From the NCBI GenBank assembly GCA_010405405.1, contig MU004238.1, positions 693,530 through 757,529 of the forward strand: a stretch of 64,000 nucleotides of DNA, in the 5' to 3' direction. The DNA is from Microthyrium microscopicum (Eukaryota > Ascomycota > Dothideomycetes > Microthyriales > Microthyriaceae). Of this stretch, positions 34,049 through 44,674 are shown one piece after another (position 1 is the stretch's first letter; every line of letters begins with the position of its first letter). The notes under the pieces are model-generated. The model was given only the letters and a program-made list of their open reading frames with translations. It searched no databases and had not been told where the DNA came from. A program made the translations under genes and the position numbers.

Positions 34049-37000
34049 ATGTTTGCGACTCCTCTAGCCGAAAAATCCAGGTCGCAGCAGTCTCCAGCCT
34101 CAATCTCTACTCCAAGCTCCTCAACCCCCGGAAAGCTACCGGAAGCGTACAATTCAAGTCCTCCTGTTGCCGTAGATTCTGTAGGGTCGGGCTCCGTGTC
34201 GCAAACAAACCACAGAAATGGATCGGCAATTCAAGAGAGCTCGCCAAGTGTGCGAAAGAAGAATTCTAGGCGTATCGGGGGCTTCTTGCTAGGTTCTACC
34301 TTTCAGAAAGGATCGCGCAAAAGACATAAATCCCCCGAAGCGAAGGATACGGGCTCCAATGGTAATGGCAAGCATGTCATGCAATCAAGAGGAAGTCATG
34401 ACGTGGCACGCATCTCAAACGATGCGCAGCCTTCAAACGAATTAAGAAATTTCCATGAAAGCCCTGGATTACATTCTAGTAATGCGGGAACGCGGCTGTC
34501 TTACGATTACACTCCTACCACTCTGACAAGATCCTTCGACTCTCCCCGGCAAGGCACAGAAGATTCGCCTCGAACAAGCTATGATCCATCAATTGGTCCA
34601 GATAGTTCAGATATGCCTACTAAGGCCTCTATTGACGCATCTCAAATTGTGTCAATGGCGCTGAACTTGAGCGAAGGACGCCGAAGAAACTTTAGTGGCC
34701 ACAATATGCAGATTTCAAGATCAGGAAACGCACAAAGAGTGGTATCTTCCTCTGGAGCACCGATTCTTCAACCACCTTACGGTCATGGGGGAACTCTTCG
34801 AAAGCATCTGCAAGATCAGAGACGGATATCTCGCAATCCGCCAGATGAGTTTGGTCGCAAATCACCTGGTCCACGTATCCCCTCATCTTCATTTAGATCT
34901 GCGGATGCCAATACTTCTCTACCACTTCGAGTATCTTCTGCTACTGAAGCGAGGGTTGCAAAAGCTAGACAGCATATTGAGCTTGCCGTCGAGTATCATA
35001 GACTACTTGAACACTTACCTCCGTTACAACCTCAACAGGATATCATTGATCATGTCCCAGTTTCCGACGGGCGTCTTCCTAAAAGCGGCGCGACACGCAA
35101 CCATCATGGTGTATCTCTCGGTCGACAATACAATCCCCTCCAGCTCATCAGAAACCGGAAAGCCAGAGCTCGTGCTCGTAACCCTCTTCAGCCTGGCGCG
35201 GAGAGCTGGGAGAATCCAGAAGCAGTTGATGATTGGATTAATATTGTGGAAAATGTAGCGACACGGCCAAATTACATGCGCGGCGATGAAGTTGCTCTCC
35301 CACGTTATCCTCCCAGGCAGTACGATGCGCTTGATATAGCCGGTGTACCCGCGGATCCGTCAGCCAGTACCAGTGGAACGACTAACCGCCCCACTCGTCC
35401 TCGTCTGGATTGGTTCACATCTCCTGGGGAATTTTTAGCCGACGCTTACTGGCTTGAGCAAGGATATCACAAGACAATAATTGAGGGTCCTATGGGACAT
35501 AAGCTCTTCCCCTACATGGCGCCGTTACAAGAGCCAAGAGCAAGTGTAGAAAGCCGACATAGCCGCCATGGATCTTTACAGCTGTCAGCTGGCTCCGAAA
35601 AGGGTGTTGAGAGTGAACCTGAAAGCCATGTAGAACGTCGCGGACGACAACGACAGGCTGACGAGCAAGGTGGGCAGGAAGAGTCAAAACGCTTCAGAGT
35701 CTGGCAGAGAGGACAACGGCGCTCACGCAGTTCTTCCTCGCGTCTGTCCCACTCTGATGACGAAGAAGGGAAATTGGCTCGTCCCTTGAATAAGCGGCAC
35801 ACCTCAGACTTCCTCGACACTGCTCCTCTAGCCAAACATCTAAGTAGCATTATGGACCAGCAGCAGAGTTTGGCTCCACTGGATCAATCTCCACAGCTTG
35901 TATCACCAGGCACTCCTAATAAATGGGGTTTGGATCAGAACGGACCCCGCGAAAGCAATGGGGCACCGGATCGAAATGGTGTTCGCGAAAACCAACCACC
36001 TCCCAGCCTACGCCTACAGGCACCTTTCGATTCGTCCAGTCCGGCCGAAATAGTGTCAACACGACCCGCTGAGGAGCTTGGATCTGTGGATGGATCTGTG
36101 CCTAGCTCTCCGATCCTGGGAGGCTTTATGCGTCGAGCAGGCACGGAACCTTTTGGTCAACGAGAACGAAATGGATCGCCTAGTCGCAAGCCTACTAGAC
36201 ATCTTTTACCATTTGTACGATCAGAGCACAAAGACAGTAAGCGTGTTGAGTCTGGAAGCACCGTCGAAGATAGTGATCGAAGCTTTCGAAAGGTTAGCGA
36301 GGAACCCAAACCAACAAGACATAGCTTGGACGTGCCTAGCCAAGCTCACCACCATTCTCATCTTCACCATCATCACGGCAAACATTTGTTTTCCACAAAA
36401 ACTCACGATAGTCTCAATTCAGAAACAACCCAGCCTTCTATCAAGGCCAAAGATGTCAAGGAAAGGGAGGCAGATTCAGCTGTGCGTAGATTCTTCAAAG
36501 GGGGTCGTATAGGTGATGTGCTACGAGGTGAAAATAGTAGAAGTGGTAGTATGAGGCGAAAACGAGAGCCAACGTCTGATCCTCATGCTAATATGGATGC
36601 TGATACAGAGTCGATGGATGAGTCCGACACTGATGACATTTCTGGAAGCGAGCAGGCCAGTCAAAATAAAAGAGACCCAAAGCTTCACAAGATTGTCACA
36701 TCAGGGATGGATAGCACCGACAGCTCGCATTCCCCACGCAAATTGAAGCTCAAGTATAATTTTGAGCTTCCAGCTTTTCGGCCAGCCAATCCATCACTTC
36801 TTTCTTCTCGGCCGTCTACTCCAGAGCAGGAGAAACGCAATAAGTTTTTTCAAGCCCAGTCTCCTCTTCGCGAGGATAAGCTTCTCCATAAGCAAAAGCG
36901 TAGTCCAGACACTCCAGGCGACTCAACAACTTCTCTTTCTCTCATTCCCACTGGTTCAACATTCAACTCGCCCGAGCAAAATGTTCAACATGCCCACCAC

Positions 37001-37897
37001 CACCGCTCCCCTCGCCAAGTGCTTTCTGATTTTCACTCCAAATCCCACAACTCTACCAGTGCGCGGCTGAATACGGCCCTTGAGCAGCGCGGAGCACCTA
37101 GTCTACGCGGCAGCGATTCTCTTCCGCCTACCGCTTTAACCACATTACGTAAAGAGCATTCGCCTGCTCGTCTTCCATTCAATCAACAGCGTCTCCATGT
37201 CCATGACCGTGGCCGGCACTGGAGCATCTCTGATCCACCCTCAGCTGGTCTCGCCAGTGCCTCGACCATTAAACCTCAGCCCACACGTACAAACTCATCC
37301 ACTACACTCGCTGACCTAGCCCGTATCCGCACTATTCTGATGTGCACGGGTATCAAGGCTGCAACTCTCAACCAGCGTACGACTACAATGCCCCCAGTGC
37401 CACCGGAACAATTAATGGCTATTGCAAATAGTCTCCACAAAGAAACACCCAAAGTATCACGGGGAGAAACTCATCTTACCGCTGCCCGTCTCTTGACAGA
37501 CAGCATGGAAACGGATACCGCTGCGCTTCACGCCAGCGCCACAGCCTTTCGCGCCCAAACGATTGGCCCACTCAATTCCGCACTCGCGCAGCTTCGTACG
37601 CAACTCATCGAAGCCGCTGAGCTTGCGCGTACAGCTGGCGATGAAGCCGTCGGATTCGGTGCGGTCGTCACTGGTGCCAAAACAATCGAAGTGCGCAGTA
37701 TTGTGGAAGGCATGGAAAAGTTTCGGCGCAAGCGGCGGCGGCGGTTACGATGGATCCGCCGCGTTGGCTTCGGACTGCTGGAGTGGGGTGTCTTACTCTT
37801 CATGTGGTGGGTATGGTTGGTGGTAGTCATATGGAAGGTATTTTGGCGTAGTGTGACAGGTTTAATGAAGCTAGTACGGTGGGCACTGTGGCTATAG
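34049..37897 (+). CDS. Large disordered protein with C-terminal membrane anchor
   Basis: An intronless frame of 1282 residues from an ATG. I do not recognise a named family. About residues 1-290 are Ser/Pro/Asn-rich. The block at about 305-500 is more ordered: a helix with EYHRLLEHLPPL, a conserved-looking NPLQLIRNRKARARARNP, and WFTSPGEFLADAYWLEQGYH followed by a KTIIEGPMGHKLFP segment. About residues 500-1085 are again low complexity, including a His cluster (HHHSHLHHHHGKH) near residue 770. The last 200 residues are ordered: DLARIRTILMCTGIKAA, a coiled-coil-prone helix (SALAQLRTQLIEAAELARTA), an Arg/Lys patch (EKFRRKRRRRLRWIRR), and one or two Trp-rich membrane segments at the extreme C-terminus. 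The topology suggests a tail-anchored or peripheral membrane scaffold facing the cytosol. Its job is unknown. It shares an upstream region with the Dsc4-like gene. Confidence 0.8.
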   Translation: MFATPLAEKSRSQQSPASISTPSSSTPGKLPEAYNSSPPVAVDSVGSGSVSQTNHRNGSAIQESSPSVRKKNSRRIGGFLLGSTFQKGSRKRHKSPEAKDTGSNGNGKHVMQSRGSHDVARISNDAQPSNELRNFHESPGLHSSNAGTRLSYDYTPTTLTRSFDSPRQGTEDSPRTSYDPSIGPDSSDMPTKASIDASQIVSMALNLSEGRRRNFSGHNMQISRSGNAQRVVSSSGAPILQPPYGHGGTLRKHLQDQRRISRNPPDEFGRKSPGPRIPSSSFRSADANTSLPLRVSSATEARVAKARQHIELAVEYHRLLEHLPPLQPQQDIIDHVPVSDGRLPKSGATRNHHGVSLGRQYNPLQLIRNRKARARARNPLQPGAESWENPEAVDDWINIVENVATRPNYMRGDEVALPRYPPRQYDALDIAGVPADPSASTSGTTNRPTRPRLDWFTSPGEFLADAYWLEQGYHKTIIEGPMGHKLFPYMAPLQEPRASVESRHSRHGSLQLSAGSEKGVESEPESHVERRGRQRQADEQGGQEESKRFRVWQRGQRRSRSSSSRLSHSDDEEGKLARPLNKRHTSDFLDTAPLAKHLSSIMDQQQSLAPLDQSPQLVSPGTPNKWGLDQNGPRESNGAPDRNGVRENQPPPSLRLQAPFDSSSPAEIVSTRPAEELGSVDGSVPSSPILGGFMRRAGTEPFGQRERNGSPSRKPTRHLLPFVRSEHKDSKRVESGSTVEDSDRSFRKVSEEPKPTRHSLDVPSQAHHHSHLHHHHGKHLFSTKTHDSLNSETTQPSIKAKDVKEREADSAVRRFFKGGRIGDVLRGENSRSGSMRRKREPTSDPHANMDADTESMDESDTDDISGSEQASQNKRDPKLHKIVTSGMDSTDSSHSPRKLKLKYNFELPAFRPANPSLLSSRPSTPEQEKRNKFFQAQSPLREDKLLHKQKRSPDTPGDSTTSLSLIPTGSTFNSPEQNVQHAHHHRSPRQVLSDFHSKSHNSTSARLNTALEQRGAPSLRGSDSLPPTALTTLRKEHSPARLPFNQQRLHVHDRGRHWSISDPPSAGLASASTIKPQPTRTNSSTTLADLARIRTILMCTGIKAATLNQRTTTMPPVPPEQLMAIANSLHKETPKVSRGETHLTAARLLTDSMETDTAALHASATAFRAQTIGPLNSALAQLRTQLIEAAELARTAGDEAVGFGAVVTGAKTIEVRSIVEGMEKFRRKRRRRLRWIRRVGFGLLEWGVLLFMWWVWLVVVIWKVFWRSVTGLMKLVRWALWL

Positions 37898-38009
37898 AAT
37901 CCCTCAAGGTCCCACCATGTTTTCCTATGTATCATATAGTTTGTTCGGTTAGGCGTTTTGCATTGCATGGCGATGAGCGAGCATCCGGATGTTAGTCCGG
38001 CGATATTGA

Positions 38010-38769
38010 ATAGCAACTACCTGCGATTGTACCAAAACAGACGAAGTCGAGAAACTGGCTAGTGATGTCAAGGCAACATTTGGGCGCGTTGATATTGTGG
38101 TTGCTAACGCCGGTGTCCTGTCGGATCATCTGTACGACGACAATGGAAAGATCACAGGATTTCCAGTTGGTACTCTTGAAGAACCCGATTTTGAGCGTAC
38201 CATGACGAACAACATCTTCGGCACACGAAATACAGCCAAATACTTCCTCCCTCTCCTGAGCCAATCCAAGGATGGTGCGAAGATGTTCGTTGCAACCAGT
38301 TCTAGTTGTGCTTGGTTGGAACACACTCAGATATCGCCCTTGGGATACAACCTTTCTAAGTTGGTCATCAATCGAATGGTTGAGAGTATCCACAATTATT
38401 ACCATGAGAAGGATGGAATCGTTGCCTATTCAATTCACCCTGGGCAAATCAAAACTGATTTGACGAAACGCACCCAGGAGCTACCTAATGCGGCAATGTG
38501 GGAAGCTGGTAAGAACTTCACAACAAGACACGTCTTTGTGTTCCCAAGTTGTCGCTGACTTTCGACATCTTCATGGCAATACTGACGAGCGCATAGTACT
38601 AGTCGACGATGTGAGCCTCCCTGGCGGCTTTGTTACATCGCTAGCAAAAGAGAAACCGCAATGGCTGTCTGGACGATATCTTACAGCAAATTGGGATGTC
38701 GATGAACTTCTGGCAATGAAGGATGACATTGTACCTCAGGATAAATTGAAGGCACGCATGATCATCTAG
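38010..38769 (+). pseudogene. 5'-truncated short-chain dehydrogenase/reductase relic
   Basis: The frame starts abruptly inside an SDR fold at CDCTKTDEVEKL, the region after beta-strand 3. It continues through VDIVVANAGV (NAG motif), the active-site serine region TSSSCAW, YNLSK (YxxxK) and HPGQIKTDL, then across an 88-nt GT-AG intron (38509..38596) to the typical C-terminus VLVDDVSLPGGF...SGRYLTANWDVDEL. The N-terminal third, with the TGxxxGIG cofactor loop, is absent. Only 113 bp separate this point from the stop of the preceding gene, and no reading frame there encodes it. A good acceptor (GAATAG at 38008-38013) precedes the first homologous codon, so the break probably lies within a lost upstream intron. 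The remaining part has no stops, suggesting recent loss. It cannot bind NAD(P) as a classical SDR. Confidence 0.75.
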
Positions 38770-38826
38770 ACATTACTTTATATCCTACAGAAATTGTCAT
38801 ACAACATTTACAGTCCAGCCAATACA

Positions 38827-40552
38827 TTACGCTTCACCTTCCGCTCGTTCCAGTGACTTGTTCAGAAGATGCCAAAACACATTAACGTCCAGTGTCCGCG
38901 GTATTCGTATGCCCTTGGATCCTTTGGGCAGCATGTGGCAGATTGTTCGCCCGCATTGGCCAATATCGCGGCCATTGTGCCTGGGACCGCCTGTCAGATT
39001 CTCGTCTCCAGCTGTGACCACGTGGACGGAGAAGCGCTCGCCGTCGCCATCGTGAAATATCTCGGGTGCGAGAATGATAGCAGCTGTAAGAGGGTCGTGC
39101 AATGGTGGTCCAGAACACATATTGAACTCGTTGGCATATGTACTAGCAAAGTAGGTGAGGATCTCGTTAAAGAGTTTGCGGACCATAGTAACGTCCTGTT
39201 TGGAAGATGGCTCTTTGCTTCCGTATTGAAGAAGTTTGACGACTTCTTCATTGGCGAGGACTTGATGTGTTAGGTCGAGTGGGATAAGCGTGGTCTTGGG
39301 TGCTAAAATCGGATTTTGGAAGACGGCAGAGGCAGCCTCTGGGTCGCAATAGATCTTGACCATGTTAGTATAATGATCTTGCATGTCTCGTCAGACACTT
39401 TACATTGAATTCGGCATAAGGCGACCAGTTACCGAAACTGGATCGAGCTTGGTCGAGCAGGAAGTGAACTCTCTCATCGTCCATATCGTCGGGCGGCTTT
39501 AGAATTCCTAGCTCTTTGAAATGTTTCGCAACCTCTGGAATGGTCATATTCGAGTCATCTGGAAGTCCTCCAGGAAATTCCTTGTGTAGAGTTCTAGCTA
39601 ATTCAAGTCGCTCTGACAGTCGGCCACACGGAGCGTGTGAGAAGAAGCCGCCAATTGCGCCACCCATTATCGATAGTCCGGCGATGCTTTCGGCAAGGTC
39701 TGGGTAGACTGCAAAAAGAAGCCCGATGTTTGTCAGCGCTCCTGTAGAAATCAACCAGGCTTTGCCTGGGTACGCAGTTAATGCTGCGTGTATGGCACCA
39801 ATCGCTCCGTTTGGATGACTGCATGCTGTGGCTTTGGGCGTTGGTAGAACTGTCGTTCCGTCCAAACCTGACTCTCCTATGATGCACAAACATGATGTTA
39901 GAAAGATATCCAAGGGGGTTTGAAGTTCGAAAATGGCTGCTATCCAAACATTGGCATACCGTGAATAGATTCAGCGTGCGCCTAGATCTTGTCAGTCTAT
40001 ATCCATTGTGGGTTTGGAGATTCCAGGCGAGTACTCTGTTGATCCGTAGTTGCAACTTTGCAGGCAGAGCGCTTTCATTACCGGAATTGCAACCAAAGAA
40101 AAAGATATCAGGTAATGATAGGTTAGGATAAGACATACCACTTCACGACAAAAGGGCTTTGCAGCACCTGGATAGACAGGAATATCTCTGCGCCCAATTG
40201 CTTCGAGCACGCTAAGTGAATTTCTAGTCGTGTTCTCGAGACTAGAGTTGCCGTGGACTGTACTGATACCGAGTAGCTTGAACCGTGGACATTGAGCTAG
40301 AAGAAGAATCGCAAAGGCGTCCTGAGAGTTTCATGTCAGCCAAAACGCGCTAATATCTCCGACTTGAATTACACACATCATGTCCTAAGAATCGTTAGTA
40401 CAGGTATCTAAAAAATGATTATGCGCTGAGCCCAAGATCGCACCAGTATCACAATCTAACCAGACTGGTATCTCTTCTTCCGCGGATGGTGATGGATTCC
40501 AAAGTCGTGCTGCTAATTCAGAGATTTCTCTAGAAGCCAGCCCTTGATCCAT
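38827..40552 (-). CDS. Inosine-uridine-type nucleoside hydrolase with micro-exons
   Basis: Six exons are needed: 40552..40444, 40384..40377 (8 nt), 40321..40139, 39981..39960 (22 nt), 39876..39404 and 39354..38827, giving 440 residues. The introns are 59, 55, 157, 83 and 49 nt, and all are GT-AG. The 8-nt exon completes the hallmark calcium-binding motif LDCDTGHDDAF (D33, D35, D39, D40). The 22-nt exon supplies HAESIHG before ESGLDG, another family signature. Further motifs are STVHGNSS, TGALTNIGLLF, MGGAIGG, AEFNIYCDPEA and PLHDPLTAAIILAP. The enzyme hydrolyses ribonucleosides to base and ribose for salvage, probably in the cytosol. A 30-residue N-terminal extension precedes the usual start (IPVWLDCDTG). 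It diverges from the ferric-reductase-like gene by 303 bp. The 157-nt third intron is the least certain junction. Confidence 0.88.
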
Positions 40553-40855
40553 AGTATGATGGTGATACCAAAAGATCGGCACTGTTTGACCGAGTTACAG
40601 AGAGTTCCCAAGTGCTCTCGAGGAGTAGAGTGACACAAGCCCGATCTAGCAGTTGGCTTCCTAAAATGGATGGGCGTCGAAATGACCGACCAATCATAGG
40701 TTGTCACTACCAGAGCTAAGCCCTTTTCTGCTAGACCAAAGCCATGTACGTCGTTCTCTTGGATTGACATTCAACATCTGTACCATCGATATCTTCTTTA
40801 CAATGTTTCGATAGACAAAAGAAGATTTCTATCATCAGTCTAGCTTCCCCTTACA
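40553..40855. promoter_or_regulatory. Divergent promoter, nucleoside hydrolase / ferric-reductase-like
   Basis: The 303 bp between two head-to-head start codons must contain both promoters, which makes shared regulation plausible. I could not assign a specific operator. Confidence 0.5.
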
Positions 40856-42765
40856 ATGGGATACTTGGGGTTTGAGTTCGTCTCACTGACGCCAGAACAA
40901 GTTGCCTCCCGTCGAATATCTCTGGACAACTATGCTCGAATCGCGGTAAGACTTCCCCCAATATACATCAAGGACTGGTGTTGCAGCTCTTCTGTCTTCG
41001 CGTCGAATATGGCGAGCCTGTCAGCTTCATCTTTTCACTTAGTATAACACTAACGAGCTCTAGCAATCGTCACAAGTAATGGTCCTCATAACATTGGCTG
41101 TAGGACAGGTGCTGTGGAGAACGATTGAATCGTGGAACTATGGTGATAGCAAGCAACAATCCAGCTCATCCCTCGGTCTGCGTCAATTCAAGACCTGGCG
41201 ATGGAGGCTTGGAGATGAAGTTCTCCCCGGATTCGGAACCTGGAAGCAATGGATTGGAGGATTATCATGGACGATTTGGCTAGCAATTCTGTGTATTCGA
41301 GATACTAGTCCAGGTATGATGAGACTACGAATTATGAGTATACGTTCCGGTATTGACAACCACTAGATTACATGCATCTTACCAAAAGATTTGGTATTGT
41401 CGCGGCTTCACAACTGCCATTACATTTCCTTCTCGCTATGAAGAGTCCTTATTCACCTATTCAGATCATACTTCAGACGTCTCATGAATCACTTAATGCT
41501 GTAAGACCCCTTGACCATGTCTCATGGCTATCAAATGACTATTTGATTAGTTGTAAGCTTACAGAACTTAGGTCCATCATGTTCTTGGTCGAATCATCAT
41601 GTTCTTCTTAGTGCTTCATGCTTCCTTTTACCTCAACTTCTTTGCTCAAATTGGAGTACTCTCGAAGCGTATTAGAGATAAAGATGTTATGTTGGGTGTA
41701 AGTAGTATACTACTTCTTCTCACCATCGGAAGTACGGCAACAAGCCAGATTCGTGGCTGGAATTATCGCCTTTTCTACTCTATCCATGTCATTGTTCCTC
41801 CTATTCTTCTTTCCCTTCTTTATTTCCACGTCACGCACATCAGGCTATATGTACTTCAAAGCGCATTTCTGTTCTTACTCAATATTGCTACGAGGTTGTG
41901 GCATAGCAAAAGAGTGTCTATGGAGGTATCTATCCCTAATGACGCAAATCTGGTCAAGATGTCTACATCTTCCGCAACCGTATTGAATGGCTGGGAAGCC
42001 GGACAACATGTTTACATTCGCAAAGATACAGGACTAGGGTCATATCTGAGATCGTACCCCCTTACGATTGCAACTTTCTGGAAAAGCCAAGACCCAGTAT
42101 TCAATTTGATTGCTCGAGCAAAAACCAAGGCGGGATATCTTAGCACTTCTAGTCAGGTGTTACTAGGTTCGCATCCGCAGGAGAATTCAGCAAGTCATAT
42201 GCCTGTGGATGAATCTAAACCCATCAATTTATTCTTGGAAGGTCCATATGGCGATTCCAAGTTCCTACCAAAAGTCACGAACTTTGAATCCATCATTCTG
42301 GTTGCCGGTGGAATTGGAGCTACTTATATTTTGCCCGTTTGGCGCGAGATTTTAGTGCGGAGAAAAGGACCGGAATCCAAGGGTGGAACAGTGCCACAGG
42401 TAAAATTAGTTTGGACTCTTAGGAATATCCATGAAACGGACTGGGCAACCAACACACTTCGAGACGGCAGTAGCCAACACTTTTCGACAGACCAATGTCT
42501 ACTACACCTCTCGACTGCTACAGCACAATCTGTTGATTTGGATCAGTCCTTGAAAGACAAGGCCAAAGATCTTGGCTTTTCTTTACAACCAGGACGTCCA
42601 AACTTCAAAGACATCGTGGATTATACCTTTATGAAAACTGAAGGTCGAGTCGGATTGTTTGTCTGCGGACCAAAAGGCATGGCACATAGTCTACGGGAGC
42701 AAGTTGGCAAGCATGTCATGAGAGGAAGAGATGTGTTTTGGCATGCTGAAGAATTTGGATTGTAA
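40856..42765 (+). CDS. Ferric-reductase-like transmembrane oxidoreductase
   Basis: Exons 40856..40945, 41064..41313, 41367..41500 and 41572..42765 encode 555 residues. The introns are 118, 53 and 71 nt. The N-terminal half has about six hydrophobic segments with spaced histidines for two haems: HLTKRFGIVAASQLPLHF, VHHVLGRIIMFFLVLHASFY, and FYSIHVIVPP with FHVTH. The C-terminal half is the FAD/NAD(P) module, with SYPLTIAT at the FAD site, GGIGATYILPVW at the nucleotide site and a final VCGPKGMAHS. Fungal FRE proteins move electrons from NADPH across the membrane to reduce iron or copper. This protein is shorter than typical FREs (about 700 residues), lacks a signal peptide, and has YPLT where most have HPFT. 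It may therefore act on another acceptor or in an internal membrane. Its stop is 38 bp from that of the facing dehydrogenase. Confidence 0.85.
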
Positions 42766-42803
42766 GATGATGCCGAAATGACAATCTTTGGATATGGGCT
42801 GTA

Positions 42804-44091
42804 TCATATTAAATCTGTAAAGTCTATAAGTACTTTGAGCACCAAGTTGTTATTGTTGTCCACAGGCTTGGTGGCCAATTCGAAAGCCTTGTCAATCTCT
42901 CCGAAACCTCGAGTTCTATGTGTGATCAACGAACCGAAGTTTGGTCCATCACCGCAAGGTGAGCTAATCAGTTCCACAGCTTTGGGATACGCATTGGCAT
43001 ATCTAAACACCCCTATAAGATCAACTTCTCGCATCCCAACTTCCGTTATTGGAATATGTTGATTAGGAGATCCCATTCCGATCACCATTACTTTACCACC
43101 AGATTTGGCAGCCTGGACAATGAGGAGTCAGTGAAGCTTATTTCAAAAACGATTGGTAGACTTACAAAGATGGCCGTCTGCATACTTGCTTGAGCTCCTG
43201 TACATTCGAATACGGCATCAAAGCTAGATGGCAATCCAACGTCTGTGAGGTGTTGTATGCTAGACTTTGCTGCTCTTAGTTGTTCTTCAAGTCTAGTACA
43301 ATATGCCGGCGGAACTTCCCAGCCTTTATGTGCGAATCCATTATCTACAGCGAAGTGAACTCGATCCGCGTTGATGTCTGCAATCACCACAAGGTCGGCT
43401 TTGTTTACCTTTGCAATAGCTGCGACCAGAAGTCCGATAGTACCAGCCCCAAGCACTAAAACAGTCTTTCCAGGTTGTAGTGATGCCCGTTGATTTGCAT
43501 GTATGGCTACACTCAATGGCTCAACAAGAGCACCTTGCTCGAATGTTGTTGTTGATGGCAGTCTAGAGCATTAGCTTAGGAGACGATTGTAGAGTCTTGA
43601 ACGACTCACTTATGGCAATATCTCGCAGCGTGGTTGATTCTCTGTTGCAATGTCCCCTGAGCATGCGGGAAATACCTCGCAGAGCTTCGAAACCTCATAT
43701 CCGGACAGATATTATATCTCCCTGCCTTGCACTGCTCACATTCTTCACAAGGCACTCCAACTTCCAATGCCACTCTATCACCGACTTCAAACTGCCCTCT
43801 GGCAGTCTCCCCAACTGCTACAACCACGCCAGCAGATTCGTGTCCCAAGACTAGTGGCTCTTTGACCATGTTGTTGCCAACACGATAGTCTCGGTAGTAG
43901 TGCACATCACTGCCGCAGATACCAGTACATTTGATAGCAACTTGCACTTCATCCGGTGCGGGAGGTTCAATGGACCGTAGCTCCTTTCAAGTTTCAGTCT
44001 GATGCTTGATAGAAGCGCTACTCTTGGACCATACCACGCGCATGTCTCCCGCGCCATGAAGGACAGCTGCTTTGACTTGAGAGCCCGTCAT
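42804..44091 (-). CDS. Zinc-dependent medium-chain polyol dehydrogenase (sorbitol/xylitol dehydrogenase type)
   Basis: Exons 44091..44035, 43983..43610, 43562..43166 and 43112..42804 encode 378 residues. The introns are 51, 47 and 53 nt, and the second splits the Lys codon in CHKLPS. Catalytic-zinc ligands are visible in GICGSDVHYY and LGHESAGVV, and the structural-zinc lobe in CEECEQCKAGRYNIC. The motif MRFRSSARYFPHAQGT is typical of fungal sorbitol/xylitol dehydrogenases. The Rossmann loop is GAGTIGLLVAAIAK, and the aspartate in VVIADIN suggests NAD rather than NADP. Such enzymes oxidise polyols (sorbitol, xylitol, arabinitol) to ketoses in the cytosol. The exact polyol is not readable. It diverges from the KduD-like gene over 583 bp and converges tightly on the ferric-reductase-like gene. 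Confidence 0.9.
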
Positions 44092-44674
44092 TCTGAAATG
44101 AACCCGGAGTTGACACGATCAAGTCAGTGAACTACAGATTGGGGAAAGAAAGTCCAGAAAGTATCCGCAGGTTATCAATTCAGAAAGGCGCCAAACGGGA
44201 CGAGTGATAATGAAGCCTATGTTCCGGCCTTACTTTTCAGTACTAGAACAAACAACATTTCGATATGCAAGTGGTTGAATATGATCCGAGGTCAGCAAAA
44301 CTTTAAAGTCACGTTCCCAAATCTTAACCCGTGGATGTTTGAGTGGACCTGTGCCCCTCTCGCTGCCTTTGAAGCCTGAAGCTAAGCGCTTCATATAGCT
44401 TGGTGCATGAGACTGGATTTTAGCACTGTAGGGAGTAGTTCGGAGCCTGCTCTGTGTCTAATTTTCTAACAAGTAAGTGGGAGCCGATTGAGAAGTCTGT
44501 ACGAACATCATATCAGAGCCGATTGCGGAGGAAGGAAGCTGTAATGGAACGTCACTAGATGCATAAACACGTTCCTTACGTTAGCTTAATCTATATCATC
44601 CAGAAACACGAGAGCGAATCAGTATCAGTATACAATTCCATAAATATATCTTGCGTAACCACATCCTTTTCACC
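44092..44674. promoter_or_regulatory. Divergent promoter, polyol dehydrogenase / KduD-like SDR
   Basis: The 583 bp between head-to-head genes hold both promoters. No open frame of note and no repeat was seen, and no defined regulatory motif can be named. Confidence 0.5.
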
